Of a stretch of DNA of 64,000 bases, positions 8,465 through 17,078 are shown one piece after another. The notes under the pieces were generated by a model, which ran no database searches, was not told the DNA's origin, and worked only from the letters and a program-made list of their open reading frames with translations. The stretch's first letter is position 1. The number at the start of each line of letters is the position of its first letter. Source of the DNA: Actinomadura citrea (lineage in GTDB: Bacteria > Actinomycetota > Actinomycetes > Streptosporangiales > Streptosporangiaceae); NCBI RefSeq assembly GCF_013409045.1, contig NZ_JACCBT010000001.1, positions 7,976,669 through 8,040,668 on the forward strand, given 5' to 3'. The position numbers were made by a program, and so were the translations under genes.

Positions 8465-8581
8465 GGTGGCATCTCCAGACTCGGGACCGGGCGTTCTCCG
8501 ATAGCAGGCAAAGCTTTGCATAGTGTCGCCCGGAGCGGCGACCCCTCTGCTCTCCTCGGGGATCACCGTAGGGTTGAGGCC

Positions 8582-9535
8582 ATGAAGATCGTGGCGTTGG
8601 CGGGCGGGATCGGCGGCGCCCGTTTCCTGCGCGGGCTCCTGGCGGCCGCCCCGGAGGCGGAGATCACCGTCATCGGCAACACCGGGGACGACATCTCCCT
8701 GTTCGGCCTGCGGGTCTGCCCTGACCTGGACACGGTGATGTACACGCTCGGCGGCGGCATCAACGAGGAGCAGGGCTGGGGGCGGGCGGAGGAGACCTTC
8801 ACCGTCAAGGAGGAACTGGCCGCCTACGGGGTGGGGCCGGACTGGTTCGGGCTCGGCGACCGCGATTTCGCGACGCACATCGTCCGGACGCAGATGCTGG
8901 CGGCCGGCTACCGGCTGTCCGCGGTGACCGAGGCGCTGTGCGACCGGTGGCAGCCGGGAGTGCGGCTGCTGCCGATGACCGACGACCAGGTCGAGACGCA
9001 CGTGGTGGTCGAGGACGAGCAGGGGCGGCGCGCGATCCACTTCCAGGAGTGGTGGGTGCGGATGCGCGCCTCGGTCCCGGCGCTGTCGATCGCGGCGGTG
9101 GGCGCCGCGGAGTCCACGCCGGCGCCGGGCGTGCTGGCGGCGATCGAGGCGGCCGACGTGGTGCTGTTCCCGCCGTCCAACCCGGTGGTGAGCATCGGGA
9201 CGATCCTGGCGGTGCCCGGCATCCGGGACGCGGTCGCGACCAAGACCGTGGTGGGCGTGTCGCCCATCGTCGGCGGGGCGCCCGTGCGCGGGATGGCCGA
9301 CGCGTGCCTGGCCGCGATCGGGGTGGAGACGTCGGCGCGCGCGGTCGCCGAGCACTACGGCCTCGGGCTGCTGGACGGGTGGCTCGTCGACGAGGCCGAC
9401 GCGGGCGTGCGGGTGGAGGGCATCGACGTGCGCTCGCGCCCGCTGCTGATGCGCGACGCCGAGACGACCGCCGCGATCGCGCGCGCGGCCCTGGACCTGG
9501 CGGTGGAGCTGAAGCGGGCGGGGGTCGCCGAATGA
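8582..9535 (+). CDS. fbiA: 2-phospho-L-lactate transferase-type enzyme of F420 synthesis (CofD/FbiA)
   Basis: 317 residues. Transfers the phospho-lactyl/phosphoenolpyruvyl moiety from the LPPG or EPPG guanylate intermediate to the deazaflavin Fo, giving F420-0 or dehydro-F420-0 in the cytoplasm. The N-terminus MKIVALAGGIGGARFLRGL is the family's phosphate-binding loop, and GNTGDDISLFGLRVCPDLDTVMY and FPPSNPVVSIGTIL are the other conserved blocks. The stop overlaps the fbiB start by four bases (ATGA), so both are one coupled operon. Actinobacterial enzymes use phosphoenolpyruvate; that substrate choice is family knowledge. Confidence 0.96.
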   Translation: MKIVALAGGIGGARFLRGLLAAAPEAEITVIGNTGDDISLFGLRVCPDLDTVMYTLGGGINEEQGWGRAEETFTVKEELAAYGVGPDWFGLGDRDFATHIVRTQMLAAGYRLSAVTEALCDRWQPGVRLLPMTDDQVETHVVVEDEQGRRAIHFQEWWVRMRASVPALSIAAVGAAESTPAPGVLAAIEAADVVLFPPSNPVVSIGTILAVPGIRDAVATKTVVGVSPIVGGAPVRGMADACLAAIGVETSARAVAEHYGLGLLDGWLVDEADAGVRVEGIDVRSRPLLMRDAETTAAIARAALDLAVELKRAGVAE

Positions 9536-10872
9536 GCGCGGGGTCGAGCGGAGCGGGCCGGGGGGTGCCGGGGGTCGTCCCCCCGCAGAGGTTCGAGGTC
9601 TTCGGCGTGCCGGGGATGCCGGAGGTCGCCGAGGGCGCCGACATCGCCGCGCTGATCCCGGACGGGACTGTCGAGGACGGCGACGTGCTCGTCGTCACCT
9701 CCAAGATCGTCAGCAAGGCGGAGGGGCGGGTCCTGGTCGCGGACGACCGGGAGAAGGCCATCGACGCCGAGACCGTGCGGGTGGTGGCGCGGCGGGCGCA
9801 CGCGCGCGGCGAGACCCGGATCGTGGAGACGCGGCAGGGGCTGGTGCTGGCCGCCGCCGGCGTGGACGCGTCCAACACCCGGCCCGGGACGGTGCTGCTG
9901 CTGCCGGAGGACCCGGACGCCTCGGCCCGGCGCATCCGCGCCGGGGTGCGGGAGCGGACCGGCGCGGACGTCGCCGTGATCGTGTCGGACACGCTCGGGC
10001 GGCCCTGGCGCAACGGGCTGACGGACGCCGCGATCGGCGTCGCCGGGCTGGCCCCGCTCAGCGACCTGCGTGGGCGCGACGACGCCTACGGCAACCGCCT
10101 GGACGCCACGATCACGGCGGTCGCCGACGAGATCGCGGCGGCAGGCGAACTGGTCAAGGGCAAGCTGGAGGGCGTGCCGGTCGCGATCGTGCGCGGGCTG
10201 TCCGGCCTGGTCACGCCGGAGGACGGGCCCGGCGCGCGGGCGCTGGTGCGTCCGCCCGAGGAGGACATGTTCCGGTTCGGGTCGGCGGACGTGCTGGGCG
10301 CGCGGCGCACGATCCGCGAGTTCACCGCCGAGCCGGTGGACCCGGCCGCGGTGCGGCGGGCGGTCGGCGCCGCGATCACCGCGCCGGCGCCGCACCACAC
10401 CACGCCGTGGCGGTTCGTCCTGCTGGAGTCGGCGGAGTCGCGGACGCGGCTGCTGGACGCGATGCGCGACGCCTGGGAGGCCGACCTGCGCCGCGACGGC
10501 TTCTCCGCGGAGTCGATCGCCAAGCGGCTGCGGCGCGGCGAGGTGCTGCGCCGGGCCCCCTACCTCGTCGTGCCGTGCCTGGTCATGGAGGGATCGCACG
10601 ACTATCCCGACGAGCGGCGGTCCCGCGCCGAGCGCGAGATGTTCGTGGTGGCGGCCGGGGCGGGCGTGGAGAACCTGCTGGTGGCGCTGGCCGTGGAGGG
10701 GCTCGGCTCGTGCTGGGTGTCGAGCACGATGTTCTGCCGGGACGTGGTCCGCGACGTCCTCGACCTGCCGGACGCGTGGGACCCGATGGGGGCCGTCGGG
10801 GTGGGCCACGCGGCCGCGCCCCCGCGCGAGCGCCCGCCGCGCGGGGCGGACGCCTTCATCGAGGTCAGATGA
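9532..10872 (+). CDS. fbiB: Coenzyme F420:L-glutamate ligase / dehydro-F420-0 reductase fusion (FbiB)
   Basis: 446 residues in two domains. Residues about 20-250 form the CofE ligase that adds gamma-linked glutamates to F420-0 with GTP (DVLVVTSKIVSKAEGR, DASARRIRAGVRERTGADVAVIVSDTLGRPWRNG, GRDDAYGN). Residues about 260-446 form an FMN-binding nitroreductase-fold domain (RRTIREFTAEP, APAPHHTTPWRFVLLES, GAGVENLLVALAVEGLGSCWVSS) known in actinobacteria to reduce dehydro-F420-0. Both halves look intact. The start codon overlaps the fbiA stop. A hairpin terminator follows about 35 bases after the gene. Confidence 0.96.
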   Translation: MSAGSSGAGRGVPGVVPPQRFEVFGVPGMPEVAEGADIAALIPDGTVEDGDVLVVTSKIVSKAEGRVLVADDREKAIDAETVRVVARRAHARGETRIVETRQGLVLAAAGVDASNTRPGTVLLLPEDPDASARRIRAGVRERTGADVAVIVSDTLGRPWRNGLTDAAIGVAGLAPLSDLRGRDDAYGNRLDATITAVADEIAAAGELVKGKLEGVPVAIVRGLSGLVTPEDGPGARALVRPPEEDMFRFGSADVLGARRTIREFTAEPVDPAAVRRAVGAAITAPAPHHTTPWRFVLLESAESRTRLLDAMRDAWEADLRRDGFSAESIAKRLRRGEVLRRAPYLVVPCLVMEGSHDYPDERRSRAEREMFVVAAGAGVENLLVALAVEGLGSCWVSSTMFCRDVVRDVLDLPDAWDPMGAVGVGHAAAPPRERPPRGADAFIEVR

Positions 10873-10906
10873 ACGGATCAGGGACCGCGCGGGAATAGAT
10901 GCGGGC

Positions 10907-10937
10907 AGGCCCCGGCTTCTACGGCCGGGGCCTTTCC
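10907..10937 (+). terminator. Hairpin terminator after fbiB
   Basis: Ten-bp perfect stem AGGCCCCGGC / GCCGGGGCCT with loop TTCTACG, followed by TTCCTT. It ends the fbiA-fbiB unit and separates it from fbiC. Confidence 0.75.
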
Positions 10938-11000
10938 TTCTGCCCGGACTTTCGCACCCCGGCGCGGCACGGAATATGACGATTGGCATAGAGTGCCCGC

Positions 11001-13565
11001 ATGGACGCCCCGAGCTCCGCTCTTCGCCGGGCCCTGGCCCGCGCGCGCGACGGCAAGACACTGGACCGATCCGAGGCCACCACACTGCTGCGGGCCCGCG
11101 GGGCGCAGCTCGACGACCTGCTCGCCTACGCGGCCCGCACCCGGGACGCCGGTCTGGAGGCCGCGGGCCGTCCCGGCGTCATCACCTACAGCCGCAAGGT
11201 CTTCATCCCGCTGACCCGGCTGTGCCGCGACCGCTGCGGGTACTGCACGTTCGCGACCGTCCCGCACCGGCTCGACTCGCCCTATCTCAGCCCCGACGAG
11301 GTGCTGGAGATCGCGCGGCGCGGCGCCGCGATGGGCTGCAAGGAGGCGCTGTTCACGCTCGGGGACCGTCCCGAGGACCGGTGGCGCCCGGCCCGCGAGT
11401 GGCTGGACGCGCACGGCTACGACGACACGCTCTCGTATGTGCGCGCGATGGCGATCCGGGTCCTGGAGGAGACCGGGCTGCTGCCGCACCTGAACCCCGG
11501 GGTGCTGACCTGGCGCGACTTCCAGCGGCTCAAGCCGGTCGCGCCGTCCATGGGGATGATGCTGGAGACGACCGCGACGCGGCTGTTCAGCGAGCGCGGC
11601 GGCCCCCACTTCGGGTCGCCGGACAAGGACCCCGCCGTACGGCTGCGGGTGCTGGAGGACGCCGGCCGGACGAACGTGCCGTTCACGACCGGCATCCTCA
11701 TCGGGATCGGCGAGACGGTCGAGGAGCGCGCGGACGCGATCTTCGAGATCCGGCGGACGATGCGCGAGTACGGGGCGATCCAGGAGGTGATCGTCCAGAA
11801 CTTCCGCGCCAAGCCCGACACCAGGATGCGCGACACCCCGGACGCCGAACTGGAGGAGCTGGCCGCGACGATCGCGGTGACGCGGCTGGTCCTCGGCCCG
11901 AAGGCGCGCGTGCAGGCGCCGCCGAACCTGGTCGCCGAGCAGTACGCGCTGATGCTGCGCGCCGGGATCGACGACTGGGGCGGGGTGTCGCCGCTGACGC
12001 CCGACCACGTGAACCCGGAGCGGCCGTGGCCGCAGATCGACGAGCTGGCCGCCAGGACCGCCGGGGCCGGGTTCGCACTGCGCGAGCGGCTCACGATCTA
12101 CCCCGAGTACGTACGGCGCGGCGAGCCGTGGCTGGACCCGCGCCTCACCGCGCACGTCGCCGCCCTGTCCGATCCCGCGACGGGGCTGGCGCGGGAGGAC
12201 GCCGTCCTCGAAGGACGTCCCTGGCAGGAGCCCGACGGCGGGTTCGAGGCGTTCGGCCGGACCGACCTGCACACCGAGATCGACACGACGGGCCGCACGG
12301 CGGACCGGCGCGACGACTTCGACGAGGTGTACGGCGACTGGGACGCGCTGCGCGACCGCATGGCCGCGCCCCAGCGGTTCGACGCCGACGTCAAGGCCGC
12401 TCTTGCGCGCGCGGAACAGGACCCGGCGGGGCTGTCCGACGACGAGGCGCTGGCCCTCCTGCACGCCGACGGCCCGGAACTGGACGCGCTCGCCGCACTC
12501 GCGGACGGCCTGCGCCGCGACACCGTCGGCGACGACGTCACCTATGTCGTCACCCGGAACATCAACTTCACGAACGTCTGCTACACCGGCTGCCGGTTCT
12601 GCGCGTTCGCGCAGCGCCGCACGGACGCCGACGCCTACACCCTGTCGCTGGAGCAGGTCGGCGACCGCGTGGACGAGGCCTGGGAGGCGGGCGCGACCGA
12701 GGTCTGCATGCAGGGCGGCATCCACCCGGACCTTCCCGGCACCGCGTACTTCGACCTCGCCCGCGAGGTGAAGCGCCGCGCGCCCGGCATCCACCTGCAC
12801 TCCTACAGCCCGATGGAGGTCGTGAACGGCGCGTCCCGGACGGACCTGTCGATCCGGGAGTGGCTGGAGGCGGCGAAGGAGGCGGGCGTCGACTCGCTGC
12901 CCGGGACGGCCGCCGAGATCCTGGACGACGACGTGCGGTGGGTGCTGACCAAGGGGAAGCTCCCCACCGACCAGTGGGTCGAGGTCGTCACCACCGCGCA
13001 CGAGATCGGGATCCCGACGACGTCCACGATGATGTACGGGCACGTGGACACCCCCGCGCACTGGGTCGCGCACATCAAGCTGCTGCGGTCCATCCAGGAG
13101 CGGACGGGCGGGTTCAGCGAGTTCGTGCTGCTGCCCTTCGTCCACCACAACTCGCCCATCTATCTCGCCGGGCTGGCGCGTCCGGGGCCGACCGCGCGGG
13201 AGAACGTCGCCGTCCACGCCCTGGCGCGCATCCTGCTGCACGGCGCGATCCCCAACATCCAGACCTCCTGGGTGAAGCTCGGGGACGAACTGTGCACGCG
13301 GGTCCTGCAGGGAGGGGTGAACGACCTCGGCGGGACACTCATGGAGGAGACCATCAGCCGGATGGCCGGCTCGGAGAACGGGTCGTTCAAGCCCATCAGC
13401 GAACTGGAGGCGATCGCGGCGCGCGCGGGCCGTCCCTCCAGGCAGCGCACCACCCTCTACGGAGACGTTCCCGCCGAGCGCCTGGAGGCGTCCCGCCGCA
13501 CCGACGGCATCGGGCATTTCGGACGGCAGTCGCTCACCCTGACGCCGGTGACCCCTCCCGCGTGA
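11001..13565 (+). CDS. fbiC: FO synthase, fused CofG/CofH radical-SAM enzyme (FbiC)
   Basis: 854 residues. Makes the deazaflavin chromophore Fo from tyrosine and the pyrimidine diaminouracil 5-amino-6-ribitylamino-uracil with S-adenosylmethionine. The CofG half carries CRDRCGYC (C75, C79, C82) and the CofH half CYTGCRFC (C527, C531, C534), one radical-SAM [4Fe-4S] site each. SYSPMEVVNGA and PFVHHNSPIYL are further conserved CofH blocks. The fused form is the usual actinobacterial arrangement. Upstream, the sequence around 10975-10990 is A+T-rich and likely holds its own promoter, since a terminator precedes it. A 10-bp inverted repeat follows the stop. Confidence 0.97.
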   Translation: MDAPSSALRRALARARDGKTLDRSEATTLLRARGAQLDDLLAYAARTRDAGLEAAGRPGVITYSRKVFIPLTRLCRDRCGYCTFATVPHRLDSPYLSPDEVLEIARRGAAMGCKEALFTLGDRPEDRWRPAREWLDAHGYDDTLSYVRAMAIRVLEETGLLPHLNPGVLTWRDFQRLKPVAPSMGMMLETTATRLFSERGGPHFGSPDKDPAVRLRVLEDAGRTNVPFTTGILIGIGETVEERADAIFEIRRTMREYGAIQEVIVQNFRAKPDTRMRDTPDAELEELAATIAVTRLVLGPKARVQAPPNLVAEQYALMLRAGIDDWGGVSPLTPDHVNPERPWPQIDELAARTAGAGFALRERLTIYPEYVRRGEPWLDPRLTAHVAALSDPATGLAREDAVLEGRPWQEPDGGFEAFGRTDLHTEIDTTGRTADRRDDFDEVYGDWDALRDRMAAPQRFDADVKAALARAEQDPAGLSDDEALALLHADGPELDALAALADGLRRDTVGDDVTYVVTRNINFTNVCYTGCRFCAFAQRRTDADAYTLSLEQVGDRVDEAWEAGATEVCMQGGIHPDLPGTAYFDLAREVKRRAPGIHLHSYSPMEVVNGASRTDLSIREWLEAAKEAGVDSLPGTAAEILDDDVRWVLTKGKLPTDQWVEVVTTAHEIGIPTTSTMMYGHVDTPAHWVAHIKLLRSIQERTGGFSEFVLLPFVHHNSPIYLAGLARPGPTARENVAVHALARILLHGAIPNIQTSWVKLGDELCTRVLQGGVNDLGGTLMEETISRMAGSENGSFKPISELEAIAARAGRPSRQRTTLYGDVPAERLEASRRTDGIGHFGRQSLTLTPVTPPA

Positions 13566-13573
13566 CCGGCGCC

Positions 13574-13612
13574 GCCGTCGCGGAGGGCCGGGTCAGGGCG
13601 CGCCGCGACGGC
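13574..13612. terminator. Possible bidirectional terminator between fbiC and the LysR gene
   Basis: Perfect 10-bp inverted repeat GCCGTCGCGG (13574-13583) / CCGCGACGGC (13603-13612) with a 19-base loop, placed at the meeting point of two convergent genes and overlapping the last codons of the LysR gene. Confidence 0.45.
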
Positions 13613-14537
13613 AGCTCGGGCGGCGCTCGACCAACTGGTCCGCCGAGCGGCGCAGCTCCCGCAGGACGGCGTCGACCGACGGCCGCACCTCCGCGCCGAC
13701 GCGGGTCCACATGACCATCCGGCGGTCCACGGGGGCGTCCGCGACGTCCCGCACGACGATGCCCTCCTCCCGCTCGGCGAGCGCGAGGTCGGGCACCAGG
13801 CACACGGCGCCTCCCTGGGCGACCATCGCGAAGATGACCATCAGGTCGTTGGACCTGAAGCGGACGTCGGGCCGGAAGCCGCCCAGCTCCACGCACGTCC
13901 GTTCGAGCAGGTCGGCGTGGTTGGTGCCGACGTGCCCGGTGGCCCAGGGGCACCCGGCGAGGTCGGCCATCCGGATCGGGCCGCCCGGTTCGGCGAGCGG
14001 GTGGCCCTCCGGCATCCCGACCCGCATGATCTCGGTGACGAGGACCTCGGAGGTCAGCTCGGGCCTGCGCGGCCGCGGCAGGTGCGAGTACTCGTCCGTC
14101 AGCACGACGTCGATCTCCTGGAGCACCAGCGCCTGGAGCACCCGGTGGAACTCCTCGTCCAGCACGTCCACGACGAGGTCGGGATACGCCTCCGCCAGCC
14201 GCGGCAGCGCGGGCGCGAGGACGTGCAGCAGCGCCGTCTGGAAGCCGACGAGCCGCACCGCGCCCGCGACGCGCCCGCTGGCGGCGAGCGCCGCCTCCTC
14301 GGCCCGCTCCGCCCGCGCCAGCAGCGCCTCGGCGTGCTCGACGAGCACCTCGCCCGCCTCGGTCAGCCGCAGCCGCCGCCCGGCCCGCTCGACCACCGGC
14401 ACGCCGATGTCCCGCTGCAGCTGCGCGAGCTGCTGCGACACCGCGGACGGCGTGTAGCCGAGGGCGTCGGCGACCGCCCCGAGCGTCCCGCGCAGCTTGG
14501 CCTCGCGCAGCACCCGCAAACGTCCGAGATCCAACAT
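13593..14537 (-). CDS. LysR-family transcriptional regulator
   Basis: 314 residues. The N-terminal winged helix-turn-helix (residues about 3-60, GTLGAVADALGYTPSAVSQQLAQLQRDIGVPVVERAGRR) is typical of LysR proteins. The remaining region is the two-lobed periplasmic-binding-like effector domain (VRLVGFQTALLHVLAPALPRL, VLTDEYSHL). I start at the second ATG (MLDLGRLRVLREA), the usual family beginning, instead of seven codons upstream. It diverges from a small membrane-protein gene, and LysR regulators often control the divergent neighbour. The effector is not deducible. Confidence 0.88.
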   Translation of the reverse strand: MLDLGRLRVLREAKLRGTLGAVADALGYTPSAVSQQLAQLQRDIGVPVVERAGRRLRLTEAGEVLVEHAEALLARAERAEEAALAASGRVAGAVRLVGFQTALLHVLAPALPRLAEAYPDLVVDVLDEEFHRVLQALVLQEIDVVLTDEYSHLPRPRRPELTSEVLVTEIMRVGMPEGHPLAEPGGPIRMADLAGCPWATGHVGTNHADLLERTCVELGGFRPDVRFRSNDLMVIFAMVAQGGAVCLVPDLALAEREEGIVVRDVADAPVDRRMVMWTRVGAEVRPSVDAVLRELRRSADQLVERRPSCRRGAP

Positions 14538-14694
14538 AGTGAAGCGATTCTTACACAATCCCTACAGAAAGCCTCGCTGGACCTGAACGTTGGACGGAGT
14601 CAAAATGTGAGTGCGACGGAAAGAGGCGGAGACCCCGGCTCCTCCGATCGCCCCGCGCGGGAACGCCGCCACCGCGATCCCAAGGAAGAAGATC

Positions 14695-14907
14695 ATGCTG
14701 TACGTACTCGGCCTCATCATCGCCCTCGCCGTCCTCGGCCCCCTCTTCGGCGCCGACAGCCGGGACGGCCTCGACCGGACCCCGAACAACTTCTGGCTGC
14801 GCCGCCGCAGGGCGCAGGCCCCGGTCAGAAGGACCGGTAGTCCCGGACCGGCAAGCGGGGGCCACGCCTCGGCGGGTGCATCCCGGACGATTCCAGCAGC
14901 CGGGTGA
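14695..14907 (+). CDS. Small single-span membrane protein
   Basis: 70 residues. One hydrophobic helix (MLYVLGLIIALAVLGPLFGA) is followed by DSRDGLDRTPNNFW and a strongly basic stretch RLRRRRAQAPVRR. AAGGAAGA lies eight bases before the ATG, a good ribosome site. Short actinobacterial proteins with a helix followed by LFGADSRDG are common and uncharacterised. Its last 83 bases overlap the convergent glycosylase gene, so the C-terminal third may be poorly conserved. It is divergent from the LysR gene, possibly its target. Confidence 0.5.
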   Translation: MLYVLGLIIALAVLGPLFGADSRDGLDRTPNNFWLRRRRAQAPVRRTGSPGPASGGHASAGASRTIPAAG

Positions 14908-15760
14908 CCCGGTAGCGATGACCGGCGTAGGGCTCCAGCAGTTCCAGCATCCCGGCGTCGTCGACCTTGCGGCCCGCCAGCGCCCAGCCGACCAGGCCGG
15001 GCAGGTGGTAGTCGCCGACGGAGACGGCGTCGGGATCGCCCACCGCGCGCTGCCTGACCTCGGCGGCCGTCCACACGCCGATGCCCGGCAGCGAACGCAG
15101 CCGCGCCTCGGCCGGGTCCTCCTCCAGCCGCCGCGCGACCCGCGCCGCCCCGATGATCGTCCGGGCCCGGACGGCCTCCAGGCCGGACCGGTGCCACTCC
15201 CACGAGGGAATCCGGATCCAGACCTCCGGCGGCGGCGGGACCCGCAGGTGCGGGGCGCCGGGCGCGGGCTGCCCGAACCTGCGCAGCAGGTAGGCCCAGG
15301 CGCGCCACGCCTCCTGCCCCAGCACCTTCTGCTCCATCACCGCCGGCACGAGCGCCTCGAAGACCCGCCGCGTCCGTCCGATCCGCAGCCCCGGGCGCTT
15401 GAGCACCTGATCGCGAACCACGTCGTGCCGCGCGACGAACCCGTCCGGCTCGTCGGCCGCCCCCAGTAGTTCGGGCACCCCCTCCAGCAGCCATTCGGCG
15501 CCGGGCCCCCAGGCCGTGGCCTCGACGGCGTCCCCGGTCCACCCGACCCGCAGCGTGCCGGGCCCGTCAGGGGTGTGGGACGTCCGCCAGACGGACCCGT
15601 CCCGCTCGAACCGGCACGCCGGATCGCGCGACCCGCGCCGGTGCGGCGATAGCGCGTCGCGCAGATCCAGCGCCCACGGCGGCCGCCACTCCCGGACCCG
15701 GCCGGGGAGGCGCCCAGCGGTCGCCTCCCCGGCCACCCCGGGCGGTTCAGCAACGCTCAA
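14825..15760 (-). CDS. HhH-GPD DNA glycosylase (3-methyladenine glycosylase-like)
   Basis: 311 residues. The C-terminal half is a helix-hairpin-helix GPD fold: LRSLPGIGVWTAAEVRQRA is the DNA-binding hairpin, and the following DAVSVGDYHLPG supplies the catalytic Asp. The N-terminal half resembles the AlkA-type accessory domain. It would excise alkylated or otherwise damaged bases. The TTG start is chosen because AGGGAGA lies eight bases upstream. It converges with the small membrane-protein gene. Upstream, the 216-base gap to 15977 is A+T-richer around 15885-15910, with two ATTTATG words on the minus strand, the probable promoter area; I see no gene in it. Confidence 0.85.
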   Translation of the reverse strand: MSVAEPPGVAGEATAGRLPGRVREWRPPWALDLRDALSPHRRGSRDPACRFERDGSVWRTSHTPDGPGTLRVGWTGDAVEATAWGPGAEWLLEGVPELLGAADEPDGFVARHDVVRDQVLKRPGLRIGRTRRVFEALVPAVMEQKVLGQEAWRAWAYLLRRFGQPAPGAPHLRVPPPPEVWIRIPSWEWHRSGLEAVRARTIIGAARVARRLEEDPAEARLRSLPGIGVWTAAEVRQRAVGDPDAVSVGDYHLPGLVGWALAGRKVDDAGMLELLEPYAGHRYRVTRLLESSGMHPPRRGPRLPVRDYRSF

Positions 15761-15976
15761 CGAGCCGACTCTCCCTGCTTGACATGCACCGCCGGACCCG
15801 CCGAGGTCTCCCCGTACGCCGGCGCCCCGGCGGCCTCGGCCACCAGTCTGCCACCGCCCCGCAGTCGGCTCCCCGTCCGGGGGCAAAGCATAAATGTCGC
15901 CATAAATCCGCTGGTCTCAGCACCCGGGCGACCACCATGCGCCTGCCCGCGCGAGGCGGTCTTCCGCTGTCGCGCC

Positions 15977-17044
15977 TCAGTCGTCGGCGGAGAAGCGGAC
16001 GGCGGTCGGCGGCAGTTTGATTCCGGGCCAGACACGGACGCCGCAGCGCAGCTCGTTGCCGGGACCCACCACCGCGCCGTCGCCCAGGACGACGCCGTCG
16101 AGGACCGCGCCGGGACCGACCCGGGCGCCCCGGCTGAGGACCGAGTCGCGGACGGTGGCGCCCTCGGCGACGAACGAGTCCTCCAGCAGGACGCTGCCGA
16201 TCACGGTGGCGCCCGCCTCGACCACGGCGCCGCGGCCGACGGTGGTGCCGCCGCGCACGACCGCCCCCGGCGCGACCCGCGCGCCCGCGAGGGCGAGGCG
16301 CTCGCCCGGCTCGCCGGGCATGGCGGGCGAGGCCAGGGCGCCGAGGACGAGGTCGCGCGACCCCCGGACGAAGGCCTCGGGGGTGCCGACGTCCAGCCAG
16401 TAGCCCGACTCGACGTAGCCCATGACCACCGCACCGGAGGAGATGAGCGAGGGGAACGTCTCGCGCTCGACGGAGACCACCTCGTGCTCGGGGATCGCGT
16501 CGATGGCCGAGCGGCGGAAGACGTAGCAGCCCGCGTTGATCTGGTTCGTCACCGGATGGGGCGTCTTCTCCAGGAACGCCGTGACACGGCCGTCGTCGGC
16601 CGTGGGGACGCATCCGAAGCGGGACGGGTCGTCGACCTCGGTGAGATGCAGCGTCACCTCGGCCGCGGCCGCCTCGTGCAGCTTCACCTGGGCACGGACG
16701 TCGTGGCCCGACAGGATGTCGCCGTTCAGGATCAGGACCGGGTCGTCCGGGCCGCAGGAGAGGGCGCGCGCGGCGTTGCGGATGGCGCCGCCGGTGCCGA
16801 GCGGCTCGTCCTCGCTGACGTAGGCGAGGTCGACGCCGTAGGCGCGGTCGCCGAAGGCGGCCTCGAACATCTCGGCGCGGTAGGACGTGGCGAACACGAT
16901 GCGCTCGACGCCCGAGGCGTGCGCGCGGGCCAGCTGGTGCGCGAGGAACGCGACCCCGGCGGTGGGGAGCAGGGGTTTCGGGGTGGAGATCGTCAAGGGG
17001 CGCAGGCGGGTGCCTTGACCTCCCACCAGGAGGATCGCTTCCAC
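15977..17044 (-). CDS. NDP-sugar pyrophosphorylase, mannose-1-phosphate guanylyltransferase-like
   Basis: 355 residues. An N-terminal nucleotidyltransferase domain with the signature GGQGTRLRPLT and PKPLLP (residues about 7-27), GTGGAIRNA and LNGDILSG metal site, is followed from about residue 235 by left-handed beta-helix hexapeptide repeats (VAPGAVVRGGTTVGRGAVVEAG and on). This is the layout of actinobacterial GDP-mannose pyrophosphorylases (mycobacterial Rv3264c, also near fbiA/fbiB); a glucose-1-phosphate substrate is possible. The GTG has AAAGGA upstream. It lies 34 bases after the GT4 gene, so they likely form one transcript and supply a mannosyl donor. Confidence 0.88.
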   Translation of the reverse strand: MEAILLVGGQGTRLRPLTISTPKPLLPTAGVAFLAHQLARAHASGVERIVFATSYRAEMFEAAFGDRAYGVDLAYVSEDEPLGTGGAIRNAARALSCGPDDPVLILNGDILSGHDVRAQVKLHEAAAAEVTLHLTEVDDPSRFGCVPTADDGRVTAFLEKTPHPVTNQINAGCYVFRRSAIDAIPEHEVVSVERETFPSLISSGAVVMGYVESGYWLDVGTPEAFVRGSRDLVLGALASPAMPGEPGERLALAGARVAPGAVVRGGTTVGRGAVVEAGATVIGSVLLEDSFVAEGATVRDSVLSRGARVGPGAVLDGVVLGDGAVVGPGNELRCGVRVWPGIKLPPTAVRFSADD

Positions 17045-17078
17045 TCGGTTCCTTTCTCCACGCGCGGTCGGAGAGAGC

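Noticed and set aside
10878..13517. Long minus-strand open frame opposite fbiC
   Set aside because: Antisense shadow; fbiC shows both radical-SAM sites and full length on the plus strand.
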